DNA from: Panulirus ornatus
Taxonomy: Eukaryota; Arthropoda; Malacostraca; Decapoda; Palinuridae
Assembly: GCF_036320965.1 (NCBI RefSeq)
Contig: NC_092238.1
Coordinates: forward strand, 23,887,903 to 23,951,902
Direction: 5' to 3'
DNA: 64,000 nt
This document shows positions 23,493 through 35,454 of this stretch, piece by piece. Position 1 is the first letter of the stretch. Each line of letters starts with the position of its first letter. Both the position numbers and the translations under genes were made by a program. The notes beneath the pieces were generated by a model. The model saw nothing but the letters and a program-made list of their open reading frames with translations. It did no database searches and was not told the origin of the DNA.

Positions 23493-24231
23493 TATTCATG
23501 AATTGCCCCAAGATGAGAAATGACAGGGAGGGTGCATTTGTGATGAGTACATGAGATGGTAAGAAATGACTTCAGGAGAATAGAAGTAGTGGATTGTTAT
23601 GAAAGGATGTAAAATGTATGAAAGGGTGAAGTGATGATGGTATGTTTGATATGGAAAGATGCAAAATGGATGAAAGGATGATGTGAAGACTGTATGCCAG
23701 GAGAGAGTGAAAAATGGCAAGATGGATGTAGTAGCAGTAATGGCTGGCTTTCATAGAATGAGAATTGGTTGGTAAGGATTCATTAGTGGTTGTCATGTAA
23801 AAGTAGGAAATGGCTGCCGAGTTGCAAAAGTGGTTGTTTGTCATGAGAAGGTGAATAGTGGTGAAAAGGGTTTAGCAGTGTTTGATTGTCAGAGGATGGC
23901 AAGAAATAGCTGAAAGGGTGCTGCAACCACTTTGAAGTTTAAGAGATACATAGTGCTGATGCATCAGTCTGCTGTCTTTCTTTTGTTCACAATTTCTTTG
24001 TATTCAGTGCCCAGTTTGCCTTCATATGATTGAAATAAGTTAGTATTAAGTTACAACTAACATTGGGAAGAAAAGATGCATATGTTCGACACACATGGTT
24101 TCTGCTTAATGACATTTCTTGGTCATAAGACTTCTTTTTCCATTATGTAACCAGTAAGCCTTTTAGATTGTTTGGTCATGTGGGTCTTCATAAAAACTGC
24201 AGTATGTGGTCTCTAAGATACCTCACCATAG
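23493..24231. other. Intron sequence without recognised element
   Basis: The first 450 bases are rich in repeated GATGAAAGG/GATGTAAAATG-like words on the plus strand, a weak low-complexity pattern. No coding or mobile signature was found before the acceptor at 24231. Confidence 0.5.
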
Positions 24232-24384
24232 GCAATGCACCCTCTTCGAGTGATCCTGGTGAGAGGCTCTCAGACAGACTTACAAGCTTTTGCTGAAAAC
24301 ATCCGCAGTATGACACGAGCCAAAGTGTTCACTCCAACTCTTGGACAAGTGGTGAATGCCTCTATGGAGTCCCATATTTACCAG
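24232..24384 (+). CDS. CPSF2: CPSF2 exon encoding RMMBL core
   Basis: The acceptor is CACCATAG and the donor GTAGGT starts at 24385. It is a phase 0 exon of 51 codons. It reads AMHPLRVILVRGSQTDLQAF, AENIRSMTRAKVFTPTLGQV, VNASMESHIYQ. It aligns with the MKPRQLIIVHG...ETVDATSETHIYQ block of vertebrate CPSF2. The His of the HG motif is Arg here (LVRG). The next exon continues as the IKLAESLVSSL strand. Confidence 0.95.
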
Positions 24385-24436
24385 GTAGGTTATTTTAAAT
24401 GTGATCACTGATTGTCATTCTTTATATCTTTCTTTC

Positions 24437-24481
24437 TTTCATACTGTTCGTCATTTCCCGCGTTAGCGAGGTAGCGTTAAG
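24437..24481 (-). mobile_element. Head-tail element 3'-terminal fragment
   Basis: TACTGTTCGTCATTTCCCGC and GTTAGCGAGGTAGCGTTAAG are the complement of the short element's terminus (CGCTACCTCGCTAACGCG, then AAATG). Only ~45 bases remain, 52 bp after the exon's donor site. Confidence 0.75.
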
Positions 24482-24679
24482 ATGTACCTAATTATCATTT
24501 TATGTTGGACATCTGTTTGTGGAAAACATAATTTAGTGGAATTACCACATAGTAGAACCCAGTTAATCACAAGTATCGGTGGGATGAAGGGGAGTCATCT
24601 CTAGGGGAGATATCTCAGCTTAATTGTCACTTAAAGATATTAACAGAATGCCAAGAAACTTACAATGCAATACATATAT

Positions 24680-25420
24680 ATTAGTAATCTTACTATATCT
24701 CTGATGCTCATTCCCTCTGGGAACTCCCATCAGGAAGTGGCCACAACAAAAGTCTTTTCACATATCCCTGTCCTCACATGCTTCCTCTGCTTTCTTCCTC
24801 CATTTCTCTCCAGTACTCTTCCATTCTGTTTTCCCATGCCACAAGTAGTCTTCCTCTCACACCTAACCCCTCTGATTATATTTTTATACTCTTTCCTTGT
24901 TAATTCCCATCTTGCATTCTTTTCAAATGCCTAAACCCCCTCAAAATATCATATTGCACCCACTTTTCTGCTTTGTGATTCATTTCCTTTGCATTCCCTC
25001 CCTTACCATATCTCTCATACAACCCTCTCGTTACTCTCTTCATTCCATCTAGTCATACCACATGCTTCTCTGAGATAACTCATTTCCACAGCCTGAATTC
25101 TTGACCTCTGTGACTCATCCCTTATCCATGTTTCAGCTGCATAGGTCAGGTTCAGGAGGACTTTGCTGTCCATAAATCTTTTTTCTCTTCCGCACTTACA
25201 CCTCTACCCTTCATTAGTCTATCAAGGGGCCCAGTGACTCTCTTACCCAGTACTGCTCTCCCTTTTATCTCTCCTTCCATATCACCAAACTCCTAGATAG
25301 CTTCCTAATGCTTAAATCTGTCACCTCTTCTAGTCCTTATGCTCCCATATCTCTAACACAGTTTGATACACTTTCTTTTCTCACTCCATTAGGCTTTGCA
25401 AAATCTATACTTTCACTGTT
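24680..25420 (-). mobile_element. LINE family 2 3' part, decayed
   Basis: The minus strand shows broken coding for a C-terminal region related to the YGCEAW region of family 1 but distinct. Its better preserved relative at 31840-32455 reads RTWNVSQRSRIHALEISYL and RGTCGMTRW. The 3' end, complement of CTCCCATCAGGAAGTGGCCA, resembles the tail of the SINE at 897 and 60580. Confidence 0.65.
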
Positions 25421-25754
25421 TCCATTACCTTACTTTAATTTGCAATATTGAACTATTTTGATAGAATATACAGCTTAATTTTTTTAAACATACAGAACAA
25501 TAAGTAGAGGTAAGTTACATGTTACTTTGATTTCTTTCATTTTTCCATAACTTTACTATTGATATGATTGATTTCCATTGCACTTAAAGGTGTCATATTG
25601 AAGGTATACTGTTTGCATAATCATCATCATGAATTGTTTACACTGATGTAGTGGGGCAAGTTAGAACCTGGTGATATCATCACCACCTTGACCACCACCA
25701 AAAAAGGCCTCAGTATGTTTAACTATACCTCCAAACTGATACTCATGACAGTAC
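25421..25754. other. Intron sequence without recognised element
   Basis: AT-rich intronic DNA. I see no repeat or coding signature. Confidence 0.5.
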
Positions 25755-26060
25755 TCAAGTAAGAAACTGCAGGAGTTATTTTCTGATTTGAAACAGTGTG
25801 TGAAGGAGAAAGTTGAATATGAGTAAAAGTAAGGTTATTAAGTTTGACAGTGGGACAGTGGAAAGAGACAGATTGGTTGGAATGTGAAGTTCGAATGGAG
25901 AGAACCTGGAGGAAGTCAAATTTTTAGATACCTTGGATTGGATATGGCAGCAGATGGAATCTTGACAACTGAAGTAAATCATAGGGTTGATGGTGGGGTA
26001 CTAAGGTCCTGGGTGCATTAAGGAATGTGTGAAAAGGGAGGTCAGAGTGTGTTCAGGCAA
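25755..26060 (+). mobile_element. Old LINE family 1 fragment, left half
   Basis: The decayed plus-strand reverse transcriptase segment runs from the KLQ..VTEFGKVC region through KSKVI to the LGALKNVW region. It is interrupted by a head-tail element at about 26072 and resumes at 26225. Confidence 0.7.
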
Positions 26061-26071
26061 ATTTTTTTTCT

Positions 26072-26208
26072 TTTTCTGCATGTTTGTTTTTCCCAAGTTA
26101 ACAAGGTAGCATCAAGAACAGATGATTGAGCCTTAGAGGGAAAATCCTCACTTGGCCCCCTTTTCTCTGTATTCTTTTGAAAAAGTAAAACAAAAGGGGA
26201 GGCTTTCC
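26072..26208 (-). mobile_element. Head-tail element inserted in an old LINE
   Basis: Complementary reading gives the middle and tail of the short element: AAAAGAATACAGAGAAAAGG, GGCCAAGTGAGGATTTTCCC and AAGGCTCAATCATCTGTTCT. The terminal CGCTACCT core is diverged. Confidence 0.65.
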
Positions 26209-26224
26209 ACAAGCATGCACGCAT

Positions 26225-26470
26225 CCCACGGGCATGTTTGGAGGTATCGTAGTCATGGTGGTGTTATATGGGTATGAGAGATGGGTCATAGATCACGAAA
26301 TACTGAAGTGGGTGGATGTGCTAGAAATTAAATGTTTGGGTACATTATATGATTGAGGAGGGTCACTTGAGTAGGAAATTATAGGGTAAGCAAGAGATGT
26401 GGTTATAAGAAAAATAGTTATAAGAGAGTTGATGTGCTGAAATGGTTCACATGCATGGAGAGAAATACCA
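26225..26470 (+). mobile_element. Old LINE family 1 fragment, right half
   Basis: The fragment continues from MFGGIVV...LYGYERWVIDHE through the VDVLEIKCLG region to the FTCMER region, heavily decayed. Confidence 0.65.
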
Positions 26471-26627
26471 TAATGGTGTACATGTTGGATAGTTCGATTA
26501 GGCCCAGGTGTCTGTTAAAGCCAACATCCAGTGTTAACATTGTCCGGTATGGTGGGTTTTCACTCTCTTTGGCAATTATATTGCCAATATGTTGCATGAC
26601 TTGTACAAAAGTATAAAATTGTTGCAT

Positions 26628-26758
26628 ACTGAGTGTGAACGAATGTGGCCTTTGTTGTCTTTTCACTAGCGCTTCCTCGCGCACATGCAGGGGGAGGGGG
26701 TTGTTATTTCATGTGTGGCAGGGTGGCGACGGGAATGAATAAGGGCAGACAGTATGAA
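26628..26758 (+). mobile_element. LINE family 1 internal 3' UTR fragment
   Basis: GAGTGTGAACGAATGTGGCC, GCGCTTCCTCGCGCACATGC and TGTGGCAGGGTGGCGACGGG match the middle of the long 3' UTR in plus orientation. It stops at an ATT repeat that starts the next, inverted LINE. Confidence 0.8.
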
Positions 26759-26760
26759 TT

Positions 26761-27751
26761 ATGTTATTATTATTATTATTATTTTGCTTTGTTGCTGTCT
26801 CCCGCGTTTGCGAGGTAGCACAAGGAAACAGACGAAAGAAAATGGCCCAACCCACCCCCATACACATGTATATACATACATGTCCACACACGCAAATATA
26901 CATACCTATACATCTCAACGTATACATATATATATTTACACACACAGACATATACATATATACACATGTACATAATTCATACTGTCTGCCTTTATTAATT
27001 CCCATCGCCACCTCGCTACACATGAAATAACAATCCCCTCCCCCCTCATGTGTGCAAGGTAGCGCTAGGAAAAGACAACAAAGGCCCCATTCGTTCACAC
27101 TGTCTCTAGCTGTCATGTAATAATGCACCGAAACCACAGCTCCCTTTCCACATCCAGGCCCCCACAGAACTTTCCATGGTTTACCCCAGACGCTTCACAT
27201 GCCCTGGTTCAGTCCATTGACAGCACGTCGACCCCGGTATACCACATCGTTCCAATTCACTCTATTCCTTGCACGCCTTTCACCCTCCTGCATGTTCAGG
27301 CCCCGATCACTCAAAATCTTTTTTACTCCATCTTTCCACCTCCAATTTGGTCTCCCACTTCTCCTTGTTCCCTCCACCTCTGACACATATATCCTCTTGG
27401 TCAATCTTTCCTCACTCATTCTCTCCATGTGACCAAACCATTTCATAACACCCTCTTCTGCTCTCTCAACCACATTCTTTTTATTTCCACACCTCTCTTA
27501 CCTTTACATCACTTACTCGATCAAACCACCTCAACCACATATTGTCCTCAAGCATCTCATTTTCAGCACATCCACCCTCCTGTGCACAACTCTATCCATA
27601 GCCCACGCCTCGCAACCATACAACATTGTTGGAACAACTATTCCATCAAACATACCCATTTTTGCTTTCCGAGATAATGTTCTTGACTTCCACACATTCT
27701 TCAACGCTCCGAGAATTTTCGCCCCCTCCCCCACCCTATGATTCACTCCCT
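26761..27751 (-). mobile_element. Long-tail LINE family 1 copy, 5' truncated
   Basis: The minus-strand copy has an (ATT)n tail at 26761-26782, the full long 3' UTR and the ORF C-terminus (27195-27473, 27531-27809), with a frameshift near 27495. It is truncated at the VNHRVGEG codons, directly against the 5' region of a plus-strand copy at 27752. Confidence 0.88.
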
Positions 27752-30482
27752 CCTTGTATTTTAACTTAATAAAAGGGGAAACAGAAGGAGTCATGTGGGG
27801 AGTGCTCATCCTCCTTGAAGGCTCAGATTGGGGTGTCTAAATGTGTGTGGATGTAACCAAGATGAGAAAAAAGGAGAGATAGGTAGTATGTTTGAGGAAA
27901 GGAACCTGGTTGTTTTGGCTCTGAGTGAAATGAAGCTCAAGGGTAAAGGGGAAGAGTGGTTTGGGAATGTTTTAGGAGTAAAGTCAGGGGTTGGTGAAAG
28001 GACAAGAGCAAAGAAAGAAGTAGCACTACTCCTGAAACAAAAGTTGTGGGAGTATATGATAGAGTGTAAGAAAGTAAACTCTAGATTGATATGGGTAAAA
28101 CTGAAAGTGGATGTAGAGAGATTGGTGATCATTGGTGCTTATGCACCTGGGCATGAGAAGAAGGATCATGAGAAGCAAGTGTTTTGGGAGCAGCTGAGTG
28201 AGTGTGTTAGCAGTTTTGATGCACGAGACTGGGTTATAGTGGTGGGTGATATAAATGCAAAGGTGAGTAATGTGGCAGTTGAGGGAATAATTGGTGTACA
28301 TGGGGTGTTCATTGTTGTAAATGGAAATGGTGAAGGGCTTGTAGATTTGTTTGCTGAAAAAGGACTGATGATTGGGAATATCTCTTTCAAAAAGAGAGTG
28401 TACATATGTAAGTAGGAGAGATGGCCAGAGAGCATTATTGGATTATGTGTTAATTGATAGGCGCTTGAAAGAAAGACTTTTGGATGTTACTGTGGTGAGA
28501 GATGCAACTGGAGGGATGTCTGATCATTATCTTTTAGAGGCGAAGGTGAAGATTTGTTGAGGTTTTCAGAAAAGAAGAGAGAATGTTGGGGTGAAGAGAG
28601 TGGTGAGAGTAAGTGAGCTTGGGGAGGAGACTTGTGTGAGGAAGTACCAGGAGAGACTGAGTGCAGAATGGAAAAAGATGAGAGCAAAGGGCATAAGGGG
28701 AGTGGGGGAGGAATGGGATGTATTTAGGGAAGCAGGGTTTGCTTGTTTAAAAGATGTTTGTGGCATGAGAAGCGTGGCAGATGGGCAGATTAGAAAGGGT
28801 AGTGAGTGGTGGGATGAAGTAAGATCATCAGTGAAAGAGAAGAGAGAGGCATTCGGACAATTTTTGCAGGGAAATAGTGCAAATGAGTGGGAGATGTATA
28901 AAAGAAAGAGGCAGGAGGTCAGCAGAAAGGTGCAAGAGGTGAAAAAAAGGGCAAATGAGAGTTAGGGTGTGAGAGTATCATTATATTTTAGGGAGAATAA
29001 AAAGATGTTGTGGAAGGAGGTAAATAAAGTGCATAAGACAAAAGAACAAATGGGAACATCAGTGAAGGGGGCTAATGAGGAAGTAATAACAAGTAGTGGT
29101 GATGTGAGAAGGCGATGGAGTGAGTATTTTGAAGGTTTGTTGAATGTGTTAGATGATAGAGTGGCAGATATAGGGTGTTTTGGTCGAGGTGATGTGCGAA
29201 GTGAGAGGGTCAGAGAGAATGATTTGGTAAACAGAGAAGAGGTAGTAAAAGCTTTGCAGAAGATGAAAGCCGGCAAGGCGGCGGGTTTTGATGGTATTGC
29301 AGTGGAATTTATCAAAAAAGGGGGTGACTGTGTTGTTGACTGGTTGGTGAGGATATTCATTGTAGATATGGCTCATGGTGAAGTGCCTGAGGATTGGCGG
29401 AATGCATGCATAGTGCCATTGTACAAAGGCAAAGGGGATAAAGGTGAGTGGAGAAAAACTGGAGGAAGTGAAGTGTTTTAGATATCTGGAAGTGGATTTG
29501 GCAGTGGATGGAACCATGGAAACGGAAGTGAGTCATAGGGTGGGGGAGGGGGCAAAAGTTCTGGGAGCGTTGAAAAATGTATGGAAGTCGAGAACATTAT
29601 CTCATAAGCAAAAATGGGTATGTTTGAAGGAATAGTGGTTCCAACAATATTATATGGTTGTAAGGCATGGGCTATAGACAGGGTTGTGCGGAGGAGGGTG
29701 GATGTATTGGAAATGAGACGTTTAAGGACAATATGTGGTGTGAGGTGGTTTGATCAAGTAAGTAATGAAAGGGTAAGAGTGTTGTTTGGTAATAAAAAGA
29801 GTGTGGTTGAGAGAGCAGAAGAGGGTGTATTGAAATGGTTTGGTCACATGGAGAGAATGAGTGAGGAAAGATTGACAAAGAGGATATATGTGTCAGAGGT
29901 GTAGAGAATGAGGAGAAGTGGGAGACCAAATTGGAGGTGGAAGGATGGAGTGAAAAAGATTTTGAGTGATAGGGGCCTGAACATGCAGGAGGATGAAAGG
30001 CGTGCAAGGAATAGAGTGAATTGGAATGATGTGGTATACCGGGATGGATGTGCTGTCAATGGATTGAACCAGGGTATGTGAAGCGCCTGGGGTAAACCAT
30101 GGAAAGTTTTGTGGGATCTGGATGTGGAAAGGGAGCTGTGGTTTTGGTGCATTATACATGACAGCTAGAGATTGAGTGTGAACGAATGTGGCCTTTGTTG
30201 TCTTTTCCTAGTGCTACTTTGTGCGCATGTGGGGGAGGGGGTTGTCATTTCATGTGTGGCAGGATGGCGATGGGAATGAATAAAGGCAGCAAGTATGAAT
30301 TATGTACAAATGTATATATGTATATGTCTGTGTATGTATATGTACATTGGAATGTATAGGTATGTGTAAGTGTGTGTTTGGACATGTATGTATATACGTG
30401 TGTGTGGTTGGGTTGAGCCATTCTTTCATCAGTTTCCTTGCACTACCTCACTAACGTGGGAGACAGTGACAAAGTATAATAC
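27752..30482 (+). mobile_element. Long-tail LINE family 1 copy with endonuclease but deleted RT core
   Basis: The plus-strand copy begins in the 5' UTR (CCTTGTATTTTAAC, GGGGAAACAGAAGGAG). The ORF starts MGCLNVCGCNQDEKKGEIG (27828) and covers the endonuclease in pieces (27828-28415, 28372-28560), the linker (28591-28965) and the early RT (28969-29481). At about 29442, KGKGDKGE is fused to WRKTGGSE, removing roughly 700 bp that normally encode the YRG, AYDRVD, LRQGC and FADD motifs. C-terminal pieces (29444-29904) and the full long 3' UTR to 30482 remain. Confidence 0.9.
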
Positions 30483-30776
30483 ATATAGATAAATAAAATC
30501 TAGAAATATTACAGTATCAAAATGAAAGTTAGATATGCCTGGTGTGTGAGATAGAGTATTTATTCATGAATCTGGAAAATTCAGAAATATGATAGTGCTC
30601 AAGATCCCAAGCATTCCAGAATTGTAAAAGTCACCCTGTATTCATCCTGTATATTTTATTCTTAAATGGATATCTGTCTGTCTCCAATCAGTGTGTGTAT
30701 CCACATATACTCTCCATTTTTCATTTTGTGTTTCAATATTTTTCATATATGATGCTGTATTATAAGTCATCCATCC

Positions 30777-31475
30777 CTATTCTTTTTATGTTTGACAGTC
30801 TTTGGATCAGATAATGACTTAACCATTACACTTTCTGTTTCACAGTTATCTTAGTATCATGGTAGTGAGTTTTTATCTCACTTTTTGTATTGAGATCATA
30901 ATTAGAATTAGTATCAGCCATATTTTATCGTTATTTTTCACTTACAAAGTTAATTTATTAAAACCCCGGAATGAGACGAGACATACAGAGATAGATTTAT
31001 CCCCATACAAGGTATGTTTTAAGCGATTCTTCATCCTATATTCAATAAGTCTCAGTCATTCACACTGAACCATCTTCATATAATGTGGTTACTGGATGCC
31101 TTTGAATATTAGTCCATACTATTAGTCCATACTATTCTTTTTATGTTTGACAGTCTTTGGATCAGATAATGACTTAACCATTACACTTTCTGCTTCACAG
31201 TTATCTTAGTATCATGGTAGTGAGTTTTTATCTCACTTTTTGTATTGAGATCATAATTAGAATTAGTATCAGCCATATTTTATCGTTATTTTTCACTTAC
31301 AAAGTTAATTTATTAAAACCCTGGAATGAGACGAGACATACAGAGATAGATTTATCCCCATACAAGGTATGTTTTAAGCGATTCTTCATCCTATATTCAA
31401 TAAGTCTCAGTCATTCACACTGAACCATCTTCATATAATGTGGTTACTGGATGCCTTTGAATATTAGTCCATACT
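30777..31475 (+). repeat. Recent 344-bp tandem duplication in a CPSF2 intron
   Basis: Units 30777-31120 and 31132-31475 are offset by exactly 355 bp and differ at about two visible positions (TGTTTC/TGCTTC and CCCCGG/CCCTGG). ATTAGTCCATACT is repeated again in the 11-bp spacer. Two matching 69-aa frames inside are not taken as genes because they show no homology and follow the duplication. Confidence 0.95.
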
Positions 31476-31606
31476 TAATACTCTCATACATTGTTCTCTT
31501 TCTATTCCTGACCCTTCTAATACACCATAGGTCTTCCTCCAAGTCAATTCCATATCTTATGATGTAAATGTTATTGGTGAGGGTTATGATGAAATATTTA
31601 TTTCAG

Positions 31607-31745
31607 ATCAAGCTTGCAGAGTCATTGGTGTCATCACTGATGTTGCAACCTGCAGGCCGTGACATGGAAGTGGCCTGGGTTGATGGCTGTGTTTCTTTTC
31701 CTTCAGAAAACATTGATAAAACGGGTGAGGAGGGTGACAGGCAAG
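31607..31745 (+). CDS. CPSF2: CPSF2 exon after the RMMBL region
   Basis: The acceptor is TTTCAG and the donor GTAGGT starts at 31746. The reading IKLAESLVSSLMLQPAGRDM, EVAWVDGCVSFPSE, NIDKTGEEGDRQ leaves one extra base. It matches the VRLKDSLVSSLQF...ELAWIDG block of CPSF2, which opens the C-terminal domain. The acidic end corresponds to the variable linker seen in other species. Phase 1 joins the next exon's first two bases. Confidence 0.93.
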
Positions 31746-31839
31746 GTAGGTTTCTTTCTGAATTTGATGAGTGCCCTGCATTAATTGACAGAGATAGCAT
31801 AAAAAGGTTTTTGTAATTGTTTTGCACTGTCTATATATC

Positions 31840-32455
31840 TTTCTCCATCATTGATGCCCATTCCTTTTCTGAACTCCCATCAAGGGGTGGCTATGGCAAA
31901 AGAGTCTTGCTTCTCCCCGTCCTTACATGCGTTCCTCATATATGCCATTCCGTGCTTTCTTCCCTCCAGCACTCTTCCACTCTCTTTCTCCATGTCACAA
32001 GTGGTCTTCCTCTCATGCCAATCCCTTTGATTATACTGTTATATGCTTCCCTTGTACATCACAATCTTGCACTCTTTCCATGCGCCCAAACTGATTCAAA
32101 GTATTACATTTCACCTACTCCACTACTCTGCTATTCATTCCCTTTGCATTCCCTTCCATGATATATATCTCATATGCCCCCTCATTTCTTCACTCCACCT
32201 AGTCATACCACATGTTCCTCTCAAATAGCTAATTTCCAAAGCATGGATTCTTGACCTCTGTGACACATTCCATGTCCTTCTTTCAGCTGCAAAGATCAGG
32301 TTCGGGAGGAATGTGCTGTCCCTCAATTCTTTCTTCACTTCCATACTTACACCTCTACCCTCTGTTATTATGTTAAGTGACCCAATGGCTCTTCAACCCT
32401 GTACTTCTGTTTCCCTCATCTTTCCTTCCATATCAGCAAACTTACCCAAAATTGC
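31840..32455 (-). mobile_element. LINE family 2 3' part
   Basis: The minus strand at 32135-32344 encodes AAERRTWNVSQRSRIHALEI and SYLRGTCGMTRW, a C-terminal LINE region. The 3' end (complement of CTCCCATCAAGGGGTGGCTA) parallels that at 24690 and the tail of the SINE at 60830-60867. The element is decayed and 5' truncated. Confidence 0.72.
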
Positions 32456-32469
32456 TCCTGATTTTATTG

Positions 32470-35325
32470 TTTTTATTATACATAGTTGCTGTCTTTTGTG
32501 TTATCGAGGTAGCGCAAGGAAACAGACGAAAGAATGGCCCAACCCACTCACATATGCATGCATATACATAAACGCCCACACATGCATATATACATGCCAA
32601 ACATTTCAACATATACATACGTATACATACACAGACATACACATATATACACATGTACATATTCGTAATTGCTGCCTTCATCCATTTCTGTTGCCACCCC
32701 ACCACACGTGAAACAGCACCCCCTCCCCCCATGTGCGCACGCAAGGTAGCACTAGGAAAAGACAACAAAGGCCACATTCGTTCATTCTATCTCTAGCTGT
32801 CGTGCGTAATGCACAGACACCACAGCTCCCTTTCCACATCCAGGCCCCACAAAACTTTCCATGGTTTATCCCAGACGCTTCACATGCCCTGGTTCAATCC
32901 ATTGGCAGCACATTGACCCTGGTATACCACAATGTTCCAATTCACTCTATTCCTTGCACGCCTTTCACCCTCCTGTATGTTCAGGCCCTGATTGCTCAAA
33001 CTCTTTTTCACTCCATCCATCCACCTTCGATTTGGTCTCCCACTTCTCCTCGTTCCCTCCACCTCTGACACATATATCCTCTTTGTCAATCTTTCCTCAC
33101 TCATTCTCTCCATGTGACCAAACCATTTCAGTACACCCTCTTCTGCTCTCTCAACCACGCTCTTATTACCACACATCTCTCTTACCCTTTCATTACTTAC
33201 TCGATCAAACCACCTCACACCACATATTGTTCTTAAACATCTCATTTCCAACATATCCACCTTCCTCCATTACTTACTCGATCAAACCACCTCACACCAC
33301 ATTTTGTTCTCAAACATCTCATTTCCAACACATCCACCTTCCTCCGCACAACCTTATCTATAGCCCATGCCTCGCAACCATAAAACATTGTTGGAACCAC
33401 TATTCCTTCAAACATACTCATTTTTGCTCTCCAAGATAATGTTCTCGACTTCCACACATTCTTCAGTGTTCCCAGAACCTTCACCCCCTCCCCACCCTGT
33501 GACTCACTTCCGCTCTCATGGTTCCATCCACTGCTAAATCCACTCCCAGATGTATAAAACACTCCACTTCCTGCAGTTTTTCTCCATTTGAACTTATCTC
33601 CCAATTAACTTGTCCCTCAAACCTAATGAACCTAATAACCTTGCTCTTATTCACATTTTCTCTCAGCTTTCTTCTTTCACACGCTTTACCAAACTCAGCC
33701 ACCTGCTTCTGCAGTTTCTCACCCGAATCAGCCACCAGCGCTGTATCATCAGCAAACAACTACTGATTCACTTCCCAAGCCCTCTCATCCACAGGAGACT
33801 GCACGCTTGCCCTTCTCTCCAAAACTCTCGCATTCACCTCCCTAACAACCCCATCCATAAACAAATTAAACAACCATGGAGACATCATGCACCCCTGCCG
33901 CAAACCGACATTTACTGGGAACCAATCATTTTCCTCTTTTCCTACTCGTACACATGCCTTATATCCTTGATGAAAACTTTTCACTGCTTCTAGCAACTTA
34001 CCTCCCACACCATATACTCTTAATACCTTCCACAAAGCATCTCTTTCAACTCTATCATATTCCTTATCCAGGCCCATAAATGCTACATACAAATCCATCT
34101 GTTTTTCTAAGTATTTCTCACATTTTTCAAAGCTCACACCTGATCCTTACATCCTCTACCACTTCTGAAACAACACTGCTCTTTTTCCCCAATCTGATGC
34201 TCTTGTACATGCATTTACCCTCTCAATCAGTACCCCCCTGTATAATTTCCCAGGAATACTCAACAAACTTACACGTCTGTAATTTGAACACTCACCTTTA
34301 TCCCCTTTGCCTTTGTACAGTGGCACTATGCATGCATTGCACCAATCCTTGGCACTTCATCATGAACCATACATACATTGAATATCCTTACCAACCATCA
34401 ACAACAGTCACCCCCTTTTTTGATAAATTCCACTGCAATACCATCCAAACCTCCGCCTTGCTGGCTTTCACCTTCTGCAATGCTTTTAATACCTCTTCTC
34501 TGTTTACCAAACCATTCTCCCTGACCCTCTCACTTCACACACCACCTCAACCAAAACACCCTGTATCTGTCACTCTATCATCAAACACATTCAACAAACC
34601 TTCAAAATACTCACTCCATCTCCTCACTTCACCACTACTTGTTATTTCCTCCCCATTATCCCCCTTCACTGATGTTCCCATTTGTTCTCTTGTCTTACAT
34701 ACTTTATTTACCTCCTTCCAATACATCTTTTTATTCTCCCTAAAATTTAATGATACTCTCTCACCCTAACTCTCTTTTTCACCTCTTGCACCTTTCTCTT
34801 GACCTCCTTCCTCTTTCTGTTATACATCTCCCAGTCATTCGTGCTGCTTCCCTGCAAAAATTATCCAAATGCCTCTCTCTTTTCTTTCATTAACAATCTC
34901 GCTTCTTCATCCCACCACTCACTACCCTTTCTAATCTGCCCACCTCCCACCTTTCATATGCCACAGGCATCTTTTGCACAAGCCATCACTGCTTTCCTAA
35001 ATACATCCCATTCCTCCCCCACTCCCCTTACATCATTTGCTCTCACCTTTTTCCATTCTGCACTCAGTCTCTCCTGGTACTTCCTCACACAAGTCTCCTT
35101 TCCAAGCTCACTTACTTTCACCACTCTCTTCACCCCAACATTCTCTCTTCTTTTCTGAGAACCTCTACAAATCTTCACCTTTGCCTCCACAAGATAATGA
35201 TCAGACATCTCTCCAGTTGCCCCTTTCAGCACATTAACATCCAAAAGTCTCTCTTTCACCCGCCTACCAATTGATATGTAATCCAGTAACGCTCTCTAGC
35301 CATCTCTCCAACTTAGATACAAAAT
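32470..35325 (-). mobile_element. Near full-length long-tail LINE family 1 copy, decayed
   Basis: This minus-strand copy covers the 3' UTR, reverse transcriptase and endonuclease C-half, truncated near 35325 at the SRRDG codons. ORF pieces are at 32880-33260, 33242-33604, 33481-33759, 33760-34137 and 34954-35259. FADD is retained (MFADDTALVADSGEKLQKQ). A 77-bp direct duplication at 33191-33344 and many indels destroy the frame. Confidence 0.88.
33191..33344 (-). repeat. 77-bp tandem duplication inside LINE ORF
   Basis: CATTACTTACTCGATCAAAC starts at 33191 and again at 33268. The two 77-bp units encode the same VDMLEMRCLRT..GVRWFDRVSN segment twice, and 77 is not a multiple of three, so the frame shifts. 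Confidence 0.9.
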
Positions 35326-35453
35326 AGCTCCTGCATGATTATATTCTCCTACCTCTTCCATTCTTTCTCCCCCATATCCACTTTCTTCTTTCACTCTATA
35401 GGGTTTTGGAAAATCTATACTTTCAGTTTGTTTCCTTCCAAAACCATCTTTTT
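35246..35453. repeat. Left arm of a large inverted repeat
   Basis: About 80 bp of LINE 5' edge plus about 130 bp of flank recur inverted at 37464-37674. The last 41 bp (35413-35453) also recur in direct orientation at 37389-37429. Confidence 0.88.
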
Positions 35454-35454
35454 G

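Noticed and set aside
30859..31423. Two near-identical 69-aa frames (30859-31068, 31214-31423)
   Set aside because: They are one chance frame copied by the tandem duplication. They show no known domain, and no splice or promoter context.
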